Shown here piece by piece: positions 1 to 10,391 of a stretch of 64,000 bases of DNA (the stretch's first letter is position 1; every line of letters starts with the position of its first letter). The position numbers were made by a program, and so were the translations under genes. This stretch comes from Epiperipatus broadwayi (taxonomy: Eukaryota; Onychophora; Udeonychophora; Euonychophora; Peripatidae). The stretch spans positions 7,433,244-7,497,243 of the forward strand of contig JAQFVV010012418.1 of assembly GCA_028023455.1 (NCBI GenBank), written 5' to 3'. The notes under the pieces were generated by a model. That model was not told the DNA's origin and did no database searches. It saw only the letters and a list, made by a program, of their open reading frames with translations.

Positions 1-119
1 ATCAAACTAATTAACAAGTAGTATTTTTATTTTGGACTATTTCCATCTTCTAATATGTGTGTTGAATGTCTTTAGAAAAGTTTAATTTTAGTTAATATAT
101 TCCAAATGCATTCAACTGT

Positions 120-260
120 TAGGAATATCACAGCAAACAGATTAGTATATGCACCAACTGTTAGTAATATCACAGCAAACAAATGTTAGTAATATCACAG
201 CAAACAGGTTAGTATATGCACTAACTGTTAGTAATATCACAGCAAACAGGTTAGTATATG
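120..260. repeat. Minisatellite, approximately 42-bp unit (left arm)
   Basis: A unit containing AACTGTTAGTAATATCACAG plus CAAACAGGTTAGTATATGCA is repeated about three to four times, one copy being truncated. The mirrored set lies at 531-690 in the right arm. Confidence 0.8.
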
Positions 261-396
261 CACAACGTTTCGAGAGGTATTTTTCTCCCTTCTTCAGGTG
301 TTGCTGGCCTGATCAGTGACAGTACTAGCATGGGATTCAAACCTAGGTCCTTAGATTCTTGATAATTGAACTTTAAGGTAATGCTCTAACCAACAC

Positions 397-470
397 AGCT
401 CAGTTGGTTAGAGCATTACCTTAAAGTTCAATTATCAAGAATCTAAGGACCTAGGTTTGAATCCCATGCT
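397..470 (+). other. tRNA-like pol III promoter region (SINE head), right arm
   Basis: The A-box-like AGCTCAGTTGGTTAGAGC lies at 397-414 and the B-box-like GGTTTGAATCC at 454-464, spaced much as in a tRNA gene. No matching acceptor stem or clear anticodon arm is present, so this is a tRNA-derived SINE head rather than a working tRNA. The mirrored copy lies on the minus strand, with its B box at 343-333 and an A box overlapping the palindrome centre. Confidence 0.7.
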
Positions 471-490
471 AGTACTGTCACTGATTAGGC

Positions 491-557
491 CAGCAACACC
501 TGAAGAAGGGAGAAAAATACCTCTCGAAACGTTGTGCATATACTAACCTGTTTGCTG
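491..557 (+). other. Hammerhead-ribozyme-like core in SINE-like arm
   Basis: CTGAAGA at 500-506 and GAAAC at 526-530 flank a 5-bp hairpin (GGGAG with CTCTC), matching the hammerhead layout CUGANGA, stem II, GAAA. A possible stem I pairs CAGCAACA (491-498) with TGTTTGCTG (549-557), with one bulged base. I do not see a clear UH cleavage site or stem III, so activity is doubtful. The same motif is mirrored on the minus strand at 297-267 in the left arm. Confidence 0.4.
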
Positions 558-690
558 TGATATTACTAACAGTTAGTGCATATACTAACCTGTTTGCTGT
601 GATATTACTAACATTTGTTTGCTGTGATATTACTAACAGTTGGTGCATATACTAATCTGTTTGCTGTGATATTACTAACAGTTGAATGCA
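531..690. repeat. Minisatellite, approximately 42-bp unit (right arm)
   Basis: Reverse-oriented copies of the unit described at 120-260. The order of full and truncated units mirrors the left arm, so the inverted duplication arose after the minisatellite had formed. Confidence 0.8.
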
Positions 691-1449
691 TTTGGAATAT
701 ATTAACTAAAATTAAACTTTTCTAAAGACATTCAACACACATATTAGATAATGGAAATAGTCCAAAATAAAAATACAGCTAGAACACCATCATCATAAAC
801 CTTCAGAAAAACACTAATTAGCAAGTAATTTTATATAAATACATTTTCTTGTTTGCATGAATAACCATTTATGAATGAACTATACAAAACACAAATTAGC
901 AATTCATGGACATAACCTTGAGATACATTTAAAGGACATAAACAAAATGATAATTGTACATCTAGTAATATAATTTCATATTTAAAATAATTGATACATT
1001 ATTGTACATTATGCACTATAATTTTATACTTTTTATTTCACACAGCTAGTTTTATTGTAGTAAAGACAAATCAATATTTTATTATATCCATATATATATT
1101 TTATTAATTCATAAATATTATACATTTAACCCCAATTTTTTAATAAATATTTGTTGTTTGAAGTTAAAATCTTTGTTTCTCTGGTCTCTAGATTATTAAG
1201 AATCATTCATACTTCACTCCCCAGAATGGCTATTATACATGTATACAGATTTTTAATATATTATTAGCAATAGCCATTAAGGATCTATATAGAGGTCATA
1301 TTTTTGCCATCCTATTTAAATCCATCCTTGAGCAGAGTTAAAGGCAAATGTCTACACTGAGTTAGAACCCTGAGTAGTAATAGGACCTGTAAGTGGAGAA
1401 GGCTCTGGGTGTACCATCCTAAAGGGTTTTTCGAGTCTGTTACATATTT

Positions 1450-1467
1450 TGGCACACAACGTTTTGG
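1450..1467 (+). promoter_or_regulatory. Primer-binding site, tRNA-Lys-like, element 1
   Basis: TGGCACACAACGTTTTGG follows the LTR end by five bases. It resembles the complement of the animal tRNA-Lys 3' end (TGGCGCCCAACGTGGGGC) with a few substitutions. This fixes the element on the + strand and the LTR boundary near 1444. Confidence 0.7.
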
Positions 1468-2196
1468 GCCTGAAAATTTAAGTTCACCACAGTTACAAAC
1501 TACATACTGTTGCATTTCTGACACCATCAACAGTGAAGCCTGAATAATAGGTACACCAGCATATATAGACCTAATGAAGGACCTAATGAAAGTTGATTAT
1601 CATGTCGCATTTATAATAGCCAATTATTAAATTCATTCTAGTTTATTGTCTATTACATTTTTGGCATGCAGCTCAAGTACTTAGGTTCACTGTGTGTGAA
1701 AAGTTTTGTCTGTTACATTTTGTACACAATGTATTGAGCTTTAAAGAGGTAAATATGTCATATTTTATTATATATTTTTTATGTGAAATAAATAATTTAG
1801 TATAACCTGATTTATCATATTTTAGTTAGTCATTTAATAAACTATATATTATATAACCCTATGAATTAAATGGTGTGGCAAATTAGTGGTATAATTAACT
1901 TAGTCAATCAACAATAAGTTCAAATAATTCTGAGTGAAAGTATGAACTGATAAATAGAGACCAAAACTAAATAGATGATCAAGAATCTAATAAGAGTAGG
2001 CAAGTGAGGCAGATAAAGGGCAAAATATATAAAACCGGCATTAATACCAATGATATGTAAAATACTTAAGGTAACCAAAATCACATGAGATGACACAAGT
2101 TGGTAGAAGATCCTATGACATATTGTAGAATATTATATAAAAAGAAATAATTTTGCCATAGAGTAGATATTTTAAAGAAAAGTTAGTTTATTTTGT
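1468..2196 (+). other. Untranslated leader of element 1
   Basis: No open frame is supported. Two further stretches resembling the LTR-end/primer-site junction occur at about 1647-1675 and 1709-1740. The rest is AT-rich leader up to the first gag methionine at 2197. Confidence 0.55.
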
Positions 2197-3369
2197 ATGT
2201 TTCTCAGAAGTGGTAGGTATTTATCAGATATGAATAAAGAGTTAAATGTAAAGCCACATGATGTTAGTGGCAATGAAGTTGAGCATGATCCTAATATGGA
2301 ACAAGTAGGATCAGTAGACATAAATGTGTCCAGGGGGTCAATGGTTGGAGATGAGCATTCTATCTCAATGCAAGAGGAAAGACAAATGATATCTCAAATT
2401 CAAGGAGACTCAAATGAACAGTCTGCTCAATTACCTGGAATTGGACTAACACAGGTTACAGAAGATAATGGAGCCATGATGCAGATGATCCAAACATTAC
2501 TGGGTTGGATGGATAGCATGAGTGATCAGATGAATGACATGAATGGTCAGATGAATGGTCGGATGGATGCCATGAGTGGTCAGATGAATGCCATGAGTGG
2601 TCAAATAGATACAGTCAAGGCTGAAATAAGCAACATTGTAACCAAGGTTGTTATTGACAAAATAGAAACTGGATTGAAAGAAAATATATGTGGTTTAAGA
2701 AAAGATTTAAAGAAAAATATTGACAAATTGGATGAGGAGGTTAAGAAAAGAATTAGTGGCATTGAAATGAAATTTTCTACAGCCATGGAGCAGTTGTCTT
2801 CAGAGATGAATGAAGTGTATAACAGTAGTACAGGATTAAAGTGAAATGTAGAAGAGATGAGAATAAATGTAGATGTAGCGAACTTGCAGTGTCAAGAGTG
2901 ATTTACTGGGTTTAAAGAAAGCATTACCACCCAAATTGATAACAATATTAAGGAGGTACACCAAGCCCAGGAATTCACTAAAGAAGAAATGAGGCAGGGT
3001 CAAGGAAATCACAAGAAAGAAGTTCAAGGAGATTTGGAAGTCATACGGATGGAATTATGCCAACTCCAGATTAAACAGAGTGCAGAAAATGGGGCTCAAG
3101 AGAAAGTGATGCAACCTGTGAATCACCATTTACAACAGCTTGGACATAAGACATCTTCTATGGAAACAGATGCTCTGTTATGCAAAACAATGTTAGAAAA
3201 ACTTATGGAGAGAACCACTGAAACACTGAGTTGAATTGATAGTTTAGATGAAGCCATGAAGCAACGGTCATCGAGGGATAAGTCCCAAATTAACTCAAAG
3301 ATACCAATTCATATGAAAACACAATTAGGAAGTGAAAAGAAGATCCAAATGACTGAGAAGATTGGAACC
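2197..3369 (+). pseudogene. Gag N-terminal coiled-coil region of element 1 (broken by TGA stops)
   Basis: One reading frame runs from the ATG at 2197 to about 3369 and is interrupted by in-frame TGA at 2842, 2899 and 3232; I see no other stop type in this stretch. The product would be charged and Met/Gln/Asn-rich, with a short repeat around 2497-2610 (MSGQMN-like heptads) and then long Lys/Glu-rich helices predicted to be coiled coil. Such N-terminal coiled coils occur in Gag-like proteins of several invertebrate Ty3 elements and would serve particle assembly. It lies directly after the leader and before the capsid-like domain in another frame. Assignment as Gag rests on position and style. 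Confidence 0.7.
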
Positions 3370-3374
3370 ATGAT

Positions 3375-4272
3375 GTGTCACATTTGAAAGTAGCTTTTAT
3401 CAATTTACAAGAAGCAAATGACCCATATGAAGAATCCACTTTTCAATCTCATATGATGCCTGAAGCAAATGGCCTCCATGAATTTCATATAGATGAAGCA
3501 CAACCAGATGAATATCAAGCTGATGTCGATCATCTCCTCATGAATCCACAAATAAGTACACAAGAAATGAATAAGACTCATGTAACCAGCACACAGATAA
3601 ATGCTATTAACCAATTTGTGAAACTGAAAGTTTTTAAAGGTTTCAATAATGAAGCTCCAATTGAACATTTGAGGAGCTTAAAGCTTTATTTCATGGTGAA
3701 TAGAAGTTTGTCTGAAAGTGAAAAAATTATAATTGCATATAGTCACCTCCAAGGTGATGCTTTAATGTGGTGGGAGTCATTATTCCAGACCCCATCCACA
3801 TTTGATGATTACCAGACTCTATTGGTTAGGAATTTTTGGAACAGAGATAAACAGGAAGCCATTCTGTACCAACTTTTCCAGGAAAAGTATAGGTCTGCAC
3901 CCGGGAAAACACAAAGTTTTTTAGGCAACAAGTTACCAAGCTATGTACTTTGAATACATATTGTTTTAGGGAAACAGAAATCATCCGAATAGTTAAAAGG
4001 AATTTACTTTTACATATAGAGCAATCGCTGATATGTGCAAATGCTAGGAATATTGAGCAGGTTGCTGAATTGTTAAACAGTATTGAATGAATACTAGTTT
4101 ATCCATCAGGGCACCAGAGAGGAGGAAAGATGAGGCAAATGTTAATGCCTTATTTTATCGTAAGAGAAAAAACAACAATGATCCCAGACACTGGAAGGGG
4201 AAGCCAATCAAATCAATGCACCAAATATGTGGTCACCCAAGAGGAATAGATTCAATAATGGCAAATCATTGA
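3375..4272 (+). pseudogene. Gag capsid/retrotrans_gag domain of element 1 (frameshifted)
   Basis: The frame at 3375-3953 contains a retrotransposon Gag core: VFKGFNNEAPIEHLRSLKLY, then HLQGDALMWWESL and FWNRDKQEAILYQLFQEKY, with the Trp-Trp and spacing typical of the retrotrans_gag family. It is shifted relative to the upstream coiled-coil region and breaks again near 3950. The frame at 4087-4272 (RKRKNNNDPRHWKG... then CGHPRG) is where a nucleocapsid region would lie, but no complete CCHC knuckle is left. Known role of the family: assembly of the virus-like particle and RNA packaging. Decayed and not expected to be functional. Confidence 0.8.
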
Positions 4273-4489
4273 GAAAATTTCCCCAGTACCTCAAACAGTT
4301 CACCAGAACCAGGATGCAGTAATCATGCATCCAAAACTAAGCAGAAACTAAACTAGAAAGGTGCTTGAGGATTAGTTCCTCACCTCAAGGAACCAAAAAT
4401 ACAATGAGGAACAAGGTACCAATAATAGACAGAGAAATTACCAATATTCATGGGAAGACAAAGCACCCAATTTTGCTTTGCAGAGCTGT

Positions 4490-5000
4490 CTTATGATAGA
4501 GGCTTTGTTTGAGGATTTGCTGATTAAAGCTTTGCTAGACTCTGGTAGTCAGATTTCTGTCATTTCAGACCGAAGGTTCTGAACAAGAACCCCAGGTTAA
4601 AATCTTGCCCCTGAAATCTCTACAGGTTACCATGGCTAACAATAGAAAGGCAAAGCTTGCGCAGAAACAAGTTTGGATTGAAATAAAGTTTGATCAAGCA
4701 GTCATCTATCATGTGTTTTTGATATTAAATGGCTTGATCCATGATGCCATACTAGGGGCAGACTTCCTACACTTACACTCTTGTATTATTGATTTCTCCA
4801 ATAAAATAATTAAGATTGATGATGAGGTCTTGGAGATGACATTGCTTTCAAGATATGGCCTACCTGAAGTTGATTGCATTGTATCAAATATTCCGGAAGC
4901 ACTTATAGACACTAAACTTGCAGAGTCCAGTCTATTAGATAGTGAAAGTGCAGGAGAATTACGATCTATAATTAATCAGTTTAACCTGATTTTTTCATAG
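4490..5000 (+). pseudogene. Aspartic protease of element 1 pol (frameshifted)
   Basis: The protease active-site motif LLDSGSQISVIS is encoded at about 4532-4567. A frameshift near 4580-4604 moves the rest into the frame starting at 4605, where the conserved second half follows (LPLKSLQV..., then DAILGADFLHLHSCIIDF). The frame runs on to a TAG at 4998, beyond which the same frame continues into RT, so that stop is an in-frame nonsense change. A homodimeric aspartic protease of this type cuts Gag-Pol in the particle. The catalytic Asp-Ser-Gly is still present, but the reading frame is not intact. Confidence 0.8.
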
Positions 5001-6632
5001 ATTCCAGGAGTTATAGCTGGATTCCAACAGAGAATTAAATTGAAGAATGACCAACCATTTCAATCCAGATTGTATCCTATCCCGTACCAATATTGGCAAG
5101 AAATATCCAAACAGATCAATAAAATGCTGGATTGGAAGATCATTTCCAAATGCTCTTCACCTTACTGCAATCCAGTTGTAACTGTGAAGAAGAAAGATGG
5201 GTCGATGAGATTTTGTTTGGATGCTTGGCAGCTAAACAAAATTATTGTTCCAGACAGAAATATTCCACCGCCCATTCATGAGATGTTCGTGAGATTTGGA
5301 AACAAGAAGGTATTTTCTACCTTCGATCTGACTTCCAGCTATTGGCAGATCAAGCTTCATCCTGATGATCGCCAGTATACTGCTTTTTGGTATGAAGGTT
5401 TTACCTATCAGTTCAATAGGATGCCATTTGGGTTGATCAATAGTGGTGCTGGTCTAATTAGATGTATAGATAAGACCCTTTCTTTTGAGATTAAGCGAAT
5501 CATTACTATTTATGTGGATGATGTGATTATTGCATCATCCACCATTGAAGAACATCTTCAACAACTCACCACATGTTTCCAGGAGTGCTTTCACAAAGGA
5601 ATAAAAATCAATTTCAAGGAAAGTACTTTAGCATCTGATCAGATAGTCTTCTTAGGTCACATTGTAGGTTATAATGGGATAAGACCTCATCCAGATAAGA
5701 TCACCATTCAAAACTTTCCTAGGCCTACTAACAAAAAGCAAATTTGGTCATTCTTAGGTTTGTGTGATTTTTACCACTGTTTCTACAAAACATTTGCTGA
5801 CCACATGCAACCTTTATTGAAATTAATCAGGAAAGAAGAGAAATGGAATTGGACTGAAGAACAGGAGAGGTCATTTGAAAATATCAAAACAGGGTTTTTA
5901 CAGCAAACAATTTTGTTTTTTCCTGATTTTGATAAACCATTTGTCATTGAAACTGACAGTAGTGGTTTCGGGTTAGGAGTAACATTATCCCAAATCCAGG
6001 AGGATAGTCAACCAGGCATTCTGTACTTTATCAGTCAACTCCTGAAAGGTCCGGAGTTGAATTATACGTTAACTGAGAAGGAGGCACTAGCTATAGTATG
6101 GGCCTTCCAGAAGTTCCGACAGATGCTTCTCGGATCTGAGGTGATAGTGGTCACAGACCATAAAAGCCTCAAATTCCTGAACCACAGCTATTTGACCAAC
6201 AGTCACCTAGTTAGGTGGAGTCTGCTGTTGCAGGAATTTAATTACACCATGAGGTATTGCAAAGGATCTGAGAATATAGTAGCTGATATACTTAGTTGGA
6301 ATCCATGTCGGTCAGATCAAAACCATCTATCTGTAGAAGATGCCTACATTACAAATGTTGACTTAATAATTGATAGTAATGTAGAGAATGAGTTGGAAAG
6401 GTTACCCAAATTACAATTTGAAGATCCAAATTCAAACTTCGTCATAAGAGCCCTAAAAGGAGAGGAAGTTTTGAATGTGGCCAAGAATCTTACATTTTAT
6501 AAGATAGAAAGTCAGGTCTTATATCAAATTGATTCAAATACTGTAGAGTGGAAGGTAATGATACCTACAATTTTATGTGCCCCACTCAATAAAGTATATT
6601 CACTGTTTGTACGGACACTACGGTACTTGTAA
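5001..6632 (+). pseudogene. Reverse transcriptase and RNase H of element 1 (Ty3/gypsy pol)
   Basis: From 5040 the frame is open for 530 residues. RT motifs appear in family order: PYCNPVVTVKKKDGSMRFCLDAW, FSTFDLTSSYWQIKLHPDD, FNRMPFGLINSGA and the catalytic YVDD at 5511-5522, then FLGHIVGYNGIRP. RNase H follows with its acidic residues in ETDSSGFGLG, LTEKEALAIVWA and VVTDHKSLKFL, ending in KGSENIVADILSWNP, where the usual final Arg is Trp. The RT 'thumb' CRPxFI-like stretch is degraded (IWSFLGLCDFYHCFYKTFAD). The domain is nearly whole, but the preceding TAG (4998) and a frameshift near 6590 cut it off from protease and integrase. The order PR-RT-RH-IN is that of Ty3/gypsy. Confidence 0.92.
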
Positions 6633-7615
6633 AATAGAACATACTATGAAAACTTGGTTTTACTGGCCAGGCATGTATAAAGATATCTTGAGAACACTCC
6701 AGGATTGTCTAGTATGCCTAAAAGCTAAGCCAGTAAACCAAAATTATAGTGAGGCATTAAAATCTATAATTCCTGAAAGACCAAATGAGATCTTGGCGAT
6801 CGATTATTATGGACCATTACCTCCATTCAATAAGCAAAGGTATCTCTTGGTCGCCTATGATCTCTTTTCAAAATATGTCTCTGCTTATCCTATACCCCAG
6901 GCTAATATCAGACACACAATCAGGGTATTAGACACTTCAATTCCCCAAGATAGGAAAGCCTAAAACTATTTTGTCAGACCATGGAACACCTTTCCTATCT
7001 AAGGAATGGAAAGGATGGGTGGAGAAACTACAAATCAAACATGTGCTCACTTCCATTAGAAATCCACAATCGAATGCTTGCGAACACATAATGCGGGAGC
7101 TTGGCCATTTGTTCAGGACTTACCTAAAGGATGAGCATAGGGGGTGGGTGAAGCAGACAGAACAGGTAGTGAATTACACAAATTGGGGTGCAAATGAATC
7201 TACTGGATTCGCACCCATCCAACTACATTTTAACCAACTTATTCCTTCATTATTTGTAAAATACCAACCACCAATTGTATGTCATCACTATGACATTGAA
7301 ACTAAAATTCAAATGGCTCAACAACAATTAATTAATAAATCTAATTTTAGAAATAAGAATATGAAGAAAAGTAGACATCACTTTAAGATTGGAGACAATG
7401 TTTTTGTAAGAACACATAATAACCCAAGTAAACCAATGGATAATGTTTACCATAAATTTTGTCAACAATATGCCGGACCATATGCTATTGTGAAACAAGC
7501 TGGCCCAAATGCATTTTGGTTAAATATTGAGGGAGAAATAAAAGGAAGTTATAATGCTCGGATATTAAAGCCATACAGTGGTTGTCAAGAAGAACTGCCA
7601 AATACAGAAGCTTAG
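6577..7615 (+). pseudogene. Integrase of element 1 (two frames, GPY/F C-terminus)
   Basis: The frame 6577-6963 carries the HHCC zinc region (YGHYGTC..., YWPGMYKDILRTLQDCLVCLKAK) and the first catalytic Asp in LAIDYYGPL. A frameshift near 6960 leads to 6971-7615, with the second Asp in LSDHGTPFLS and the Glu in NPQSNACEHIMREL. The C-terminal part, HKFCQQYAGPYAIVKQAGPN, is the GPY/F module of Ty3/gypsy integrases. All three catalytic acids are retained. It would join cDNA ends to host DNA, but the two frameshifts make it a pseudogene. No env-like ORF follows. Confidence 0.9.
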
Positions 7616-7618
7616 TTA

Positions 7619-8246
7619 TTCATAAACAGATGATCATGATTAAAGTAGGTGAAAGAAGAGTTTATAAAAAAATGTAAATGGGTATATGCAAGTATATTGT
7701 AATGAGAAAGATAGCATTGTTCATGAGTAAATGGATAGAGTAGGTAGATGTGATGAGGATGCACTCAAATTAATGTTGAAACATTTTATTGAGGTATCTT
7801 AGAATCGATTGAGATGTGGGAATTGACTCATACAATGAGGGTATCCCATATTTTGTTCAGCTCTTATAAAAATCCAATAAGACTCCCAGGGAGCAGGATA
7901 TAGGCTGACAAACCCAAATATGTGCCTTCTGGAACAGAGACACTTAACCAGTCGAATTCAGGATATTCAACCATCATATAGTCAGTAATTCTAGTAAAGA
8001 TAATAGGAACAATGTTAATGATGATGGCAATTCAATGTTAAGATGAAAGAGATAAAGGTAAGAATCTAACAAATATGAAATAATATATAAAAATAAATAA
8101 ATATATATTAATGAGTGAATAAAAATAAGTAAGAAAGCATTAGAACTCTCTCTATTTAAAAAAGAATAAAATTATCCAACACGATAACCATCCAAACTTT
8201 TGTTTATGTGCTAAAATTTTGACAATGGTCTAAATTTTAACCTTCT
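7619..8246 (+). other. 3' untranslated region of element 1
   Basis: Between the integrase stop and the polypurine tract I see no open frame. The sequence is AT-rich, with no envelope-like signal or membrane segment. Confidence 0.6.
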
Positions 8247-8260
8247 AAGGATGGGGGAAA
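8247..8260 (+). promoter_or_regulatory. Polypurine tract of element 1
   Basis: AAGGATGGGGGAAA stands immediately before the TGTAAGG start of the 3' LTR, the expected site for plus-strand DNA priming. The stretch just upstream (ATGGTCTAAATTTTAACCTT) resembles that before the LTR at 59066, which suggests related elements. Confidence 0.8.
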
Positions 8261-10391
8261 TGTAAGGTGATGCCCAATCCTTATAAAAAATAATAATAAG
8301 TAACTGATGTTTTGGAATAACATGTATAAAGGTTAAATAGGCAGCCAACTTTTAAAACATTTTTTTTTAGATATTTGGAGACATACACATATATTCAATG
8401 TGTATATACAAACATAACCATACATTCATAAAGGAATGAATTAATTTATTTTTTATTAAATGTAGAATAAAATATATACATACACACATTTATACATGAA
8501 TGTAGATTTTAAATCATGACGTGACAAAAATAATAAAGAAAATATAGATTTTAAATAATGACATGATTCTTTTGTTTAAAAGAGAAAAAGAAGAGTAAAC
8601 CTTTGTTGATTTTGGAATGTGAAAAAAACTAAGCAACAGGAATTTTTTTAGTTGTTGGTTGTTTTTTTTGTTCAAATGGAGTACGTGAGAGTAAAGTTAT
8701 AGAATAAGAATATTTTAATGGTTATTATATTAGTTACTATGATTTCCTTTCGTTATTAAAAATAAACTGTTTAATATTTGGAATTTCATTAGTTATTAGT
8801 GTAAAATATTTTAAAAAAGGAAAAAAGACATTGTTTAAGTGATGAACTTTCATTCGTTCAAATAAATTCTAAGAGCTTCATATTTATTTATTATTGTCAA
8901 AAATATAATTACTATAAAATGTTTCTTGTAAAAGATAAAGTCAACTAATGATGAAATGGAACTTTATTAATACTAATTTTTATTACATTTAAAGTAAAAT
9001 CTTTATCATGCATCTCATATATATATAAATAAAAACTGCATAGAAATAGCGTTCGTTTTATATTATAATGCAAGCCTTGGAAAAAGATTTATATTTAACA
9101 ATTTATACGTGTGTAAATAATATCTAATGATGCAATTTTGCTAATTAAGTGTCAGGGGATCTTTCTATATCCTTGGTGTCATTGGCAGGTGATGGAGTAT
9201 AATATTCATTGGTACATTTAATGTTTAAATCAGCATGGGATGATCTGGAGATGGAATTGGTAAGGCAATGGCTATAAAATCAAATGCCCAGGAATTCGAT
9301 TTCATCGTGGGACTTGTTAATGCTTGGAATGTTTAATATGATTTAATTTACGTGAATAAAAGAAGGACATTATATGCTAAGAATACAGAAGCCATTCTTG
9401 AAAATTTAACTTGCTATTGTTTTAAGGAATTCCGAAATTTCATTTAATTTTATGCTTTAAATATATATTTTTTTAAAATGTATACTGAGAGTTGAGTTAT
9501 AAATTTTTGTCAGCCTTTTATTCATTTGTAGCAAACATTTTTTTTAAAAAAAGAACCCATTTGTTTAGATTTTTATAGGGAGAGAAAAATACAAATACAC
9601 AATTCAAGGTATACATAAATATATTGTATATGTTTGTAAATAAAATATTAGCGTAATTGAATGCTTAAATTAAACTGGACAATGACTTAAAGACAAAAGG
9701 TAAGATTTTAACTATTTAAATTTAATTAGACAATTAATATATTAAAAAAAAATTAGACTAACTAACAAGTAATTTTATATAAATACATTTTCTTGTTTGC
9801 ATGAATAACCATTTATGAATGAACTAATCTACAAAACACAAATTAGCAATTCATGGACATAACCTTGAGATACATTTAAAGGACATAAACAAAATGATAA
9901 TTGTACATCTAGTAATATAATTTCATATTTAAAATAATTGATACATTATTGTACATTATGCACTATAATTTTATAATTTTTATTTCACACAGCTAGTTTT
10001 ATTGTAGTAAAGACAAATCAATATTTTATTATATCCATGTATATATTTTATTAATTTATAAATATTATACATTTAACCCCGATTTTTTAATAAATATTTG
10101 TTGTTTGAAGTTAAAATCTTTGTTTCTCTGGTCTCTAGATTATTAAGCATCATTCATACTTCACTCACCAGAATAGCTATTATACATGTATACAGATTTT
10201 TAATATATTATTAGCAATAGCCATTAAGGATCTATATAGAAGTCATATTTTTGCCATCCTATTTAAATCCATCCTTGAGCAGAGTTAAAGGCAAATGTCT
10301 ACACTGAGTTAGAAACCCGAGTAGTAATAAGACCTGTAAATAGAGAAGGCTCTGGGTGTACCATCCTAAAGGGTTTTTCCGGTCCATTACA
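8261..10391 (+). repeat. 3' LTR of element 1 (2131 bp)
   Basis: It begins TGTAAGGTGATGCCC after the polypurine tract and ends CCATTACA before a TA run. The last 630 bp match the retained part of the 5' LTR. The two share the same termination context, and the inserted palindrome at 21-812 is missing here, so the insertion came after integration of the element. Confidence 0.85.

Larger units (their letters stand above)
21..812. mobile_element. Nested palindromic insertion: head-to-head tRNA-derived SINE-like pair
   Basis: This segment is absent from the equivalent point of the 3' LTR (near 9766). It is flanked by a 15-bp duplication with one mismatch (6-20 and 813-827), as left by target-primed reverse transcription. 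Bases 21-774 are a nearly perfect inverted repeat of about 375 bp per arm, with the centre near 391-400 and an 8-base loop. Each arm holds, outward from the centre, an A-box-like and a B-box-like pol III motif, a block resembling a hammerhead core, and several copies of an approximately 42-bp unit. A further 38 bp follows the right arm. It looks like two SINE-like units joined head to head, inserted once. Confidence 0.8.
1..1444 (+). repeat. 5' LTR (partial) of Ty3/gypsy element 1, with nested insertion
   Basis: Bases 813-1444 match 9756-10391 closely in direct orientation, with only scattered differences. The right-hand copy is the 3' LTR of the same element, so this is its 5' LTR. The upstream part lies outside the window: the 3' LTR is 2131 bp and only about 650 bp of the 5' LTR is seen. 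The LTR ends in GTTACA at 1444, where a tRNA-Lys-like primer site follows within a few bases. It is interrupted at 21-812 by a palindromic insertion; bases 1-20 are LTR sequence that matches the region just left of the break in the 3' LTR. Confidence 0.85.

Noticed and set aside
397-470. A functional tRNA gene
   Set aside because: A and B boxes are present, but there is no acceptor stem, anticodon arm or terminator in tRNA spacing, and the unit is part of an inserted palindrome with SINE-like features.
120-690. CRISPR array
   Set aside because: Repeats are adjacent minisatellite units with no unique spacers, mirrored in a palindrome within a eukaryotic retroelement. No cas genes are present.
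7619-8246. Envelope gene of element 1
   Set aside because: No open frame, signal peptide or membrane segment is seen between integrase and the polypurine tract.
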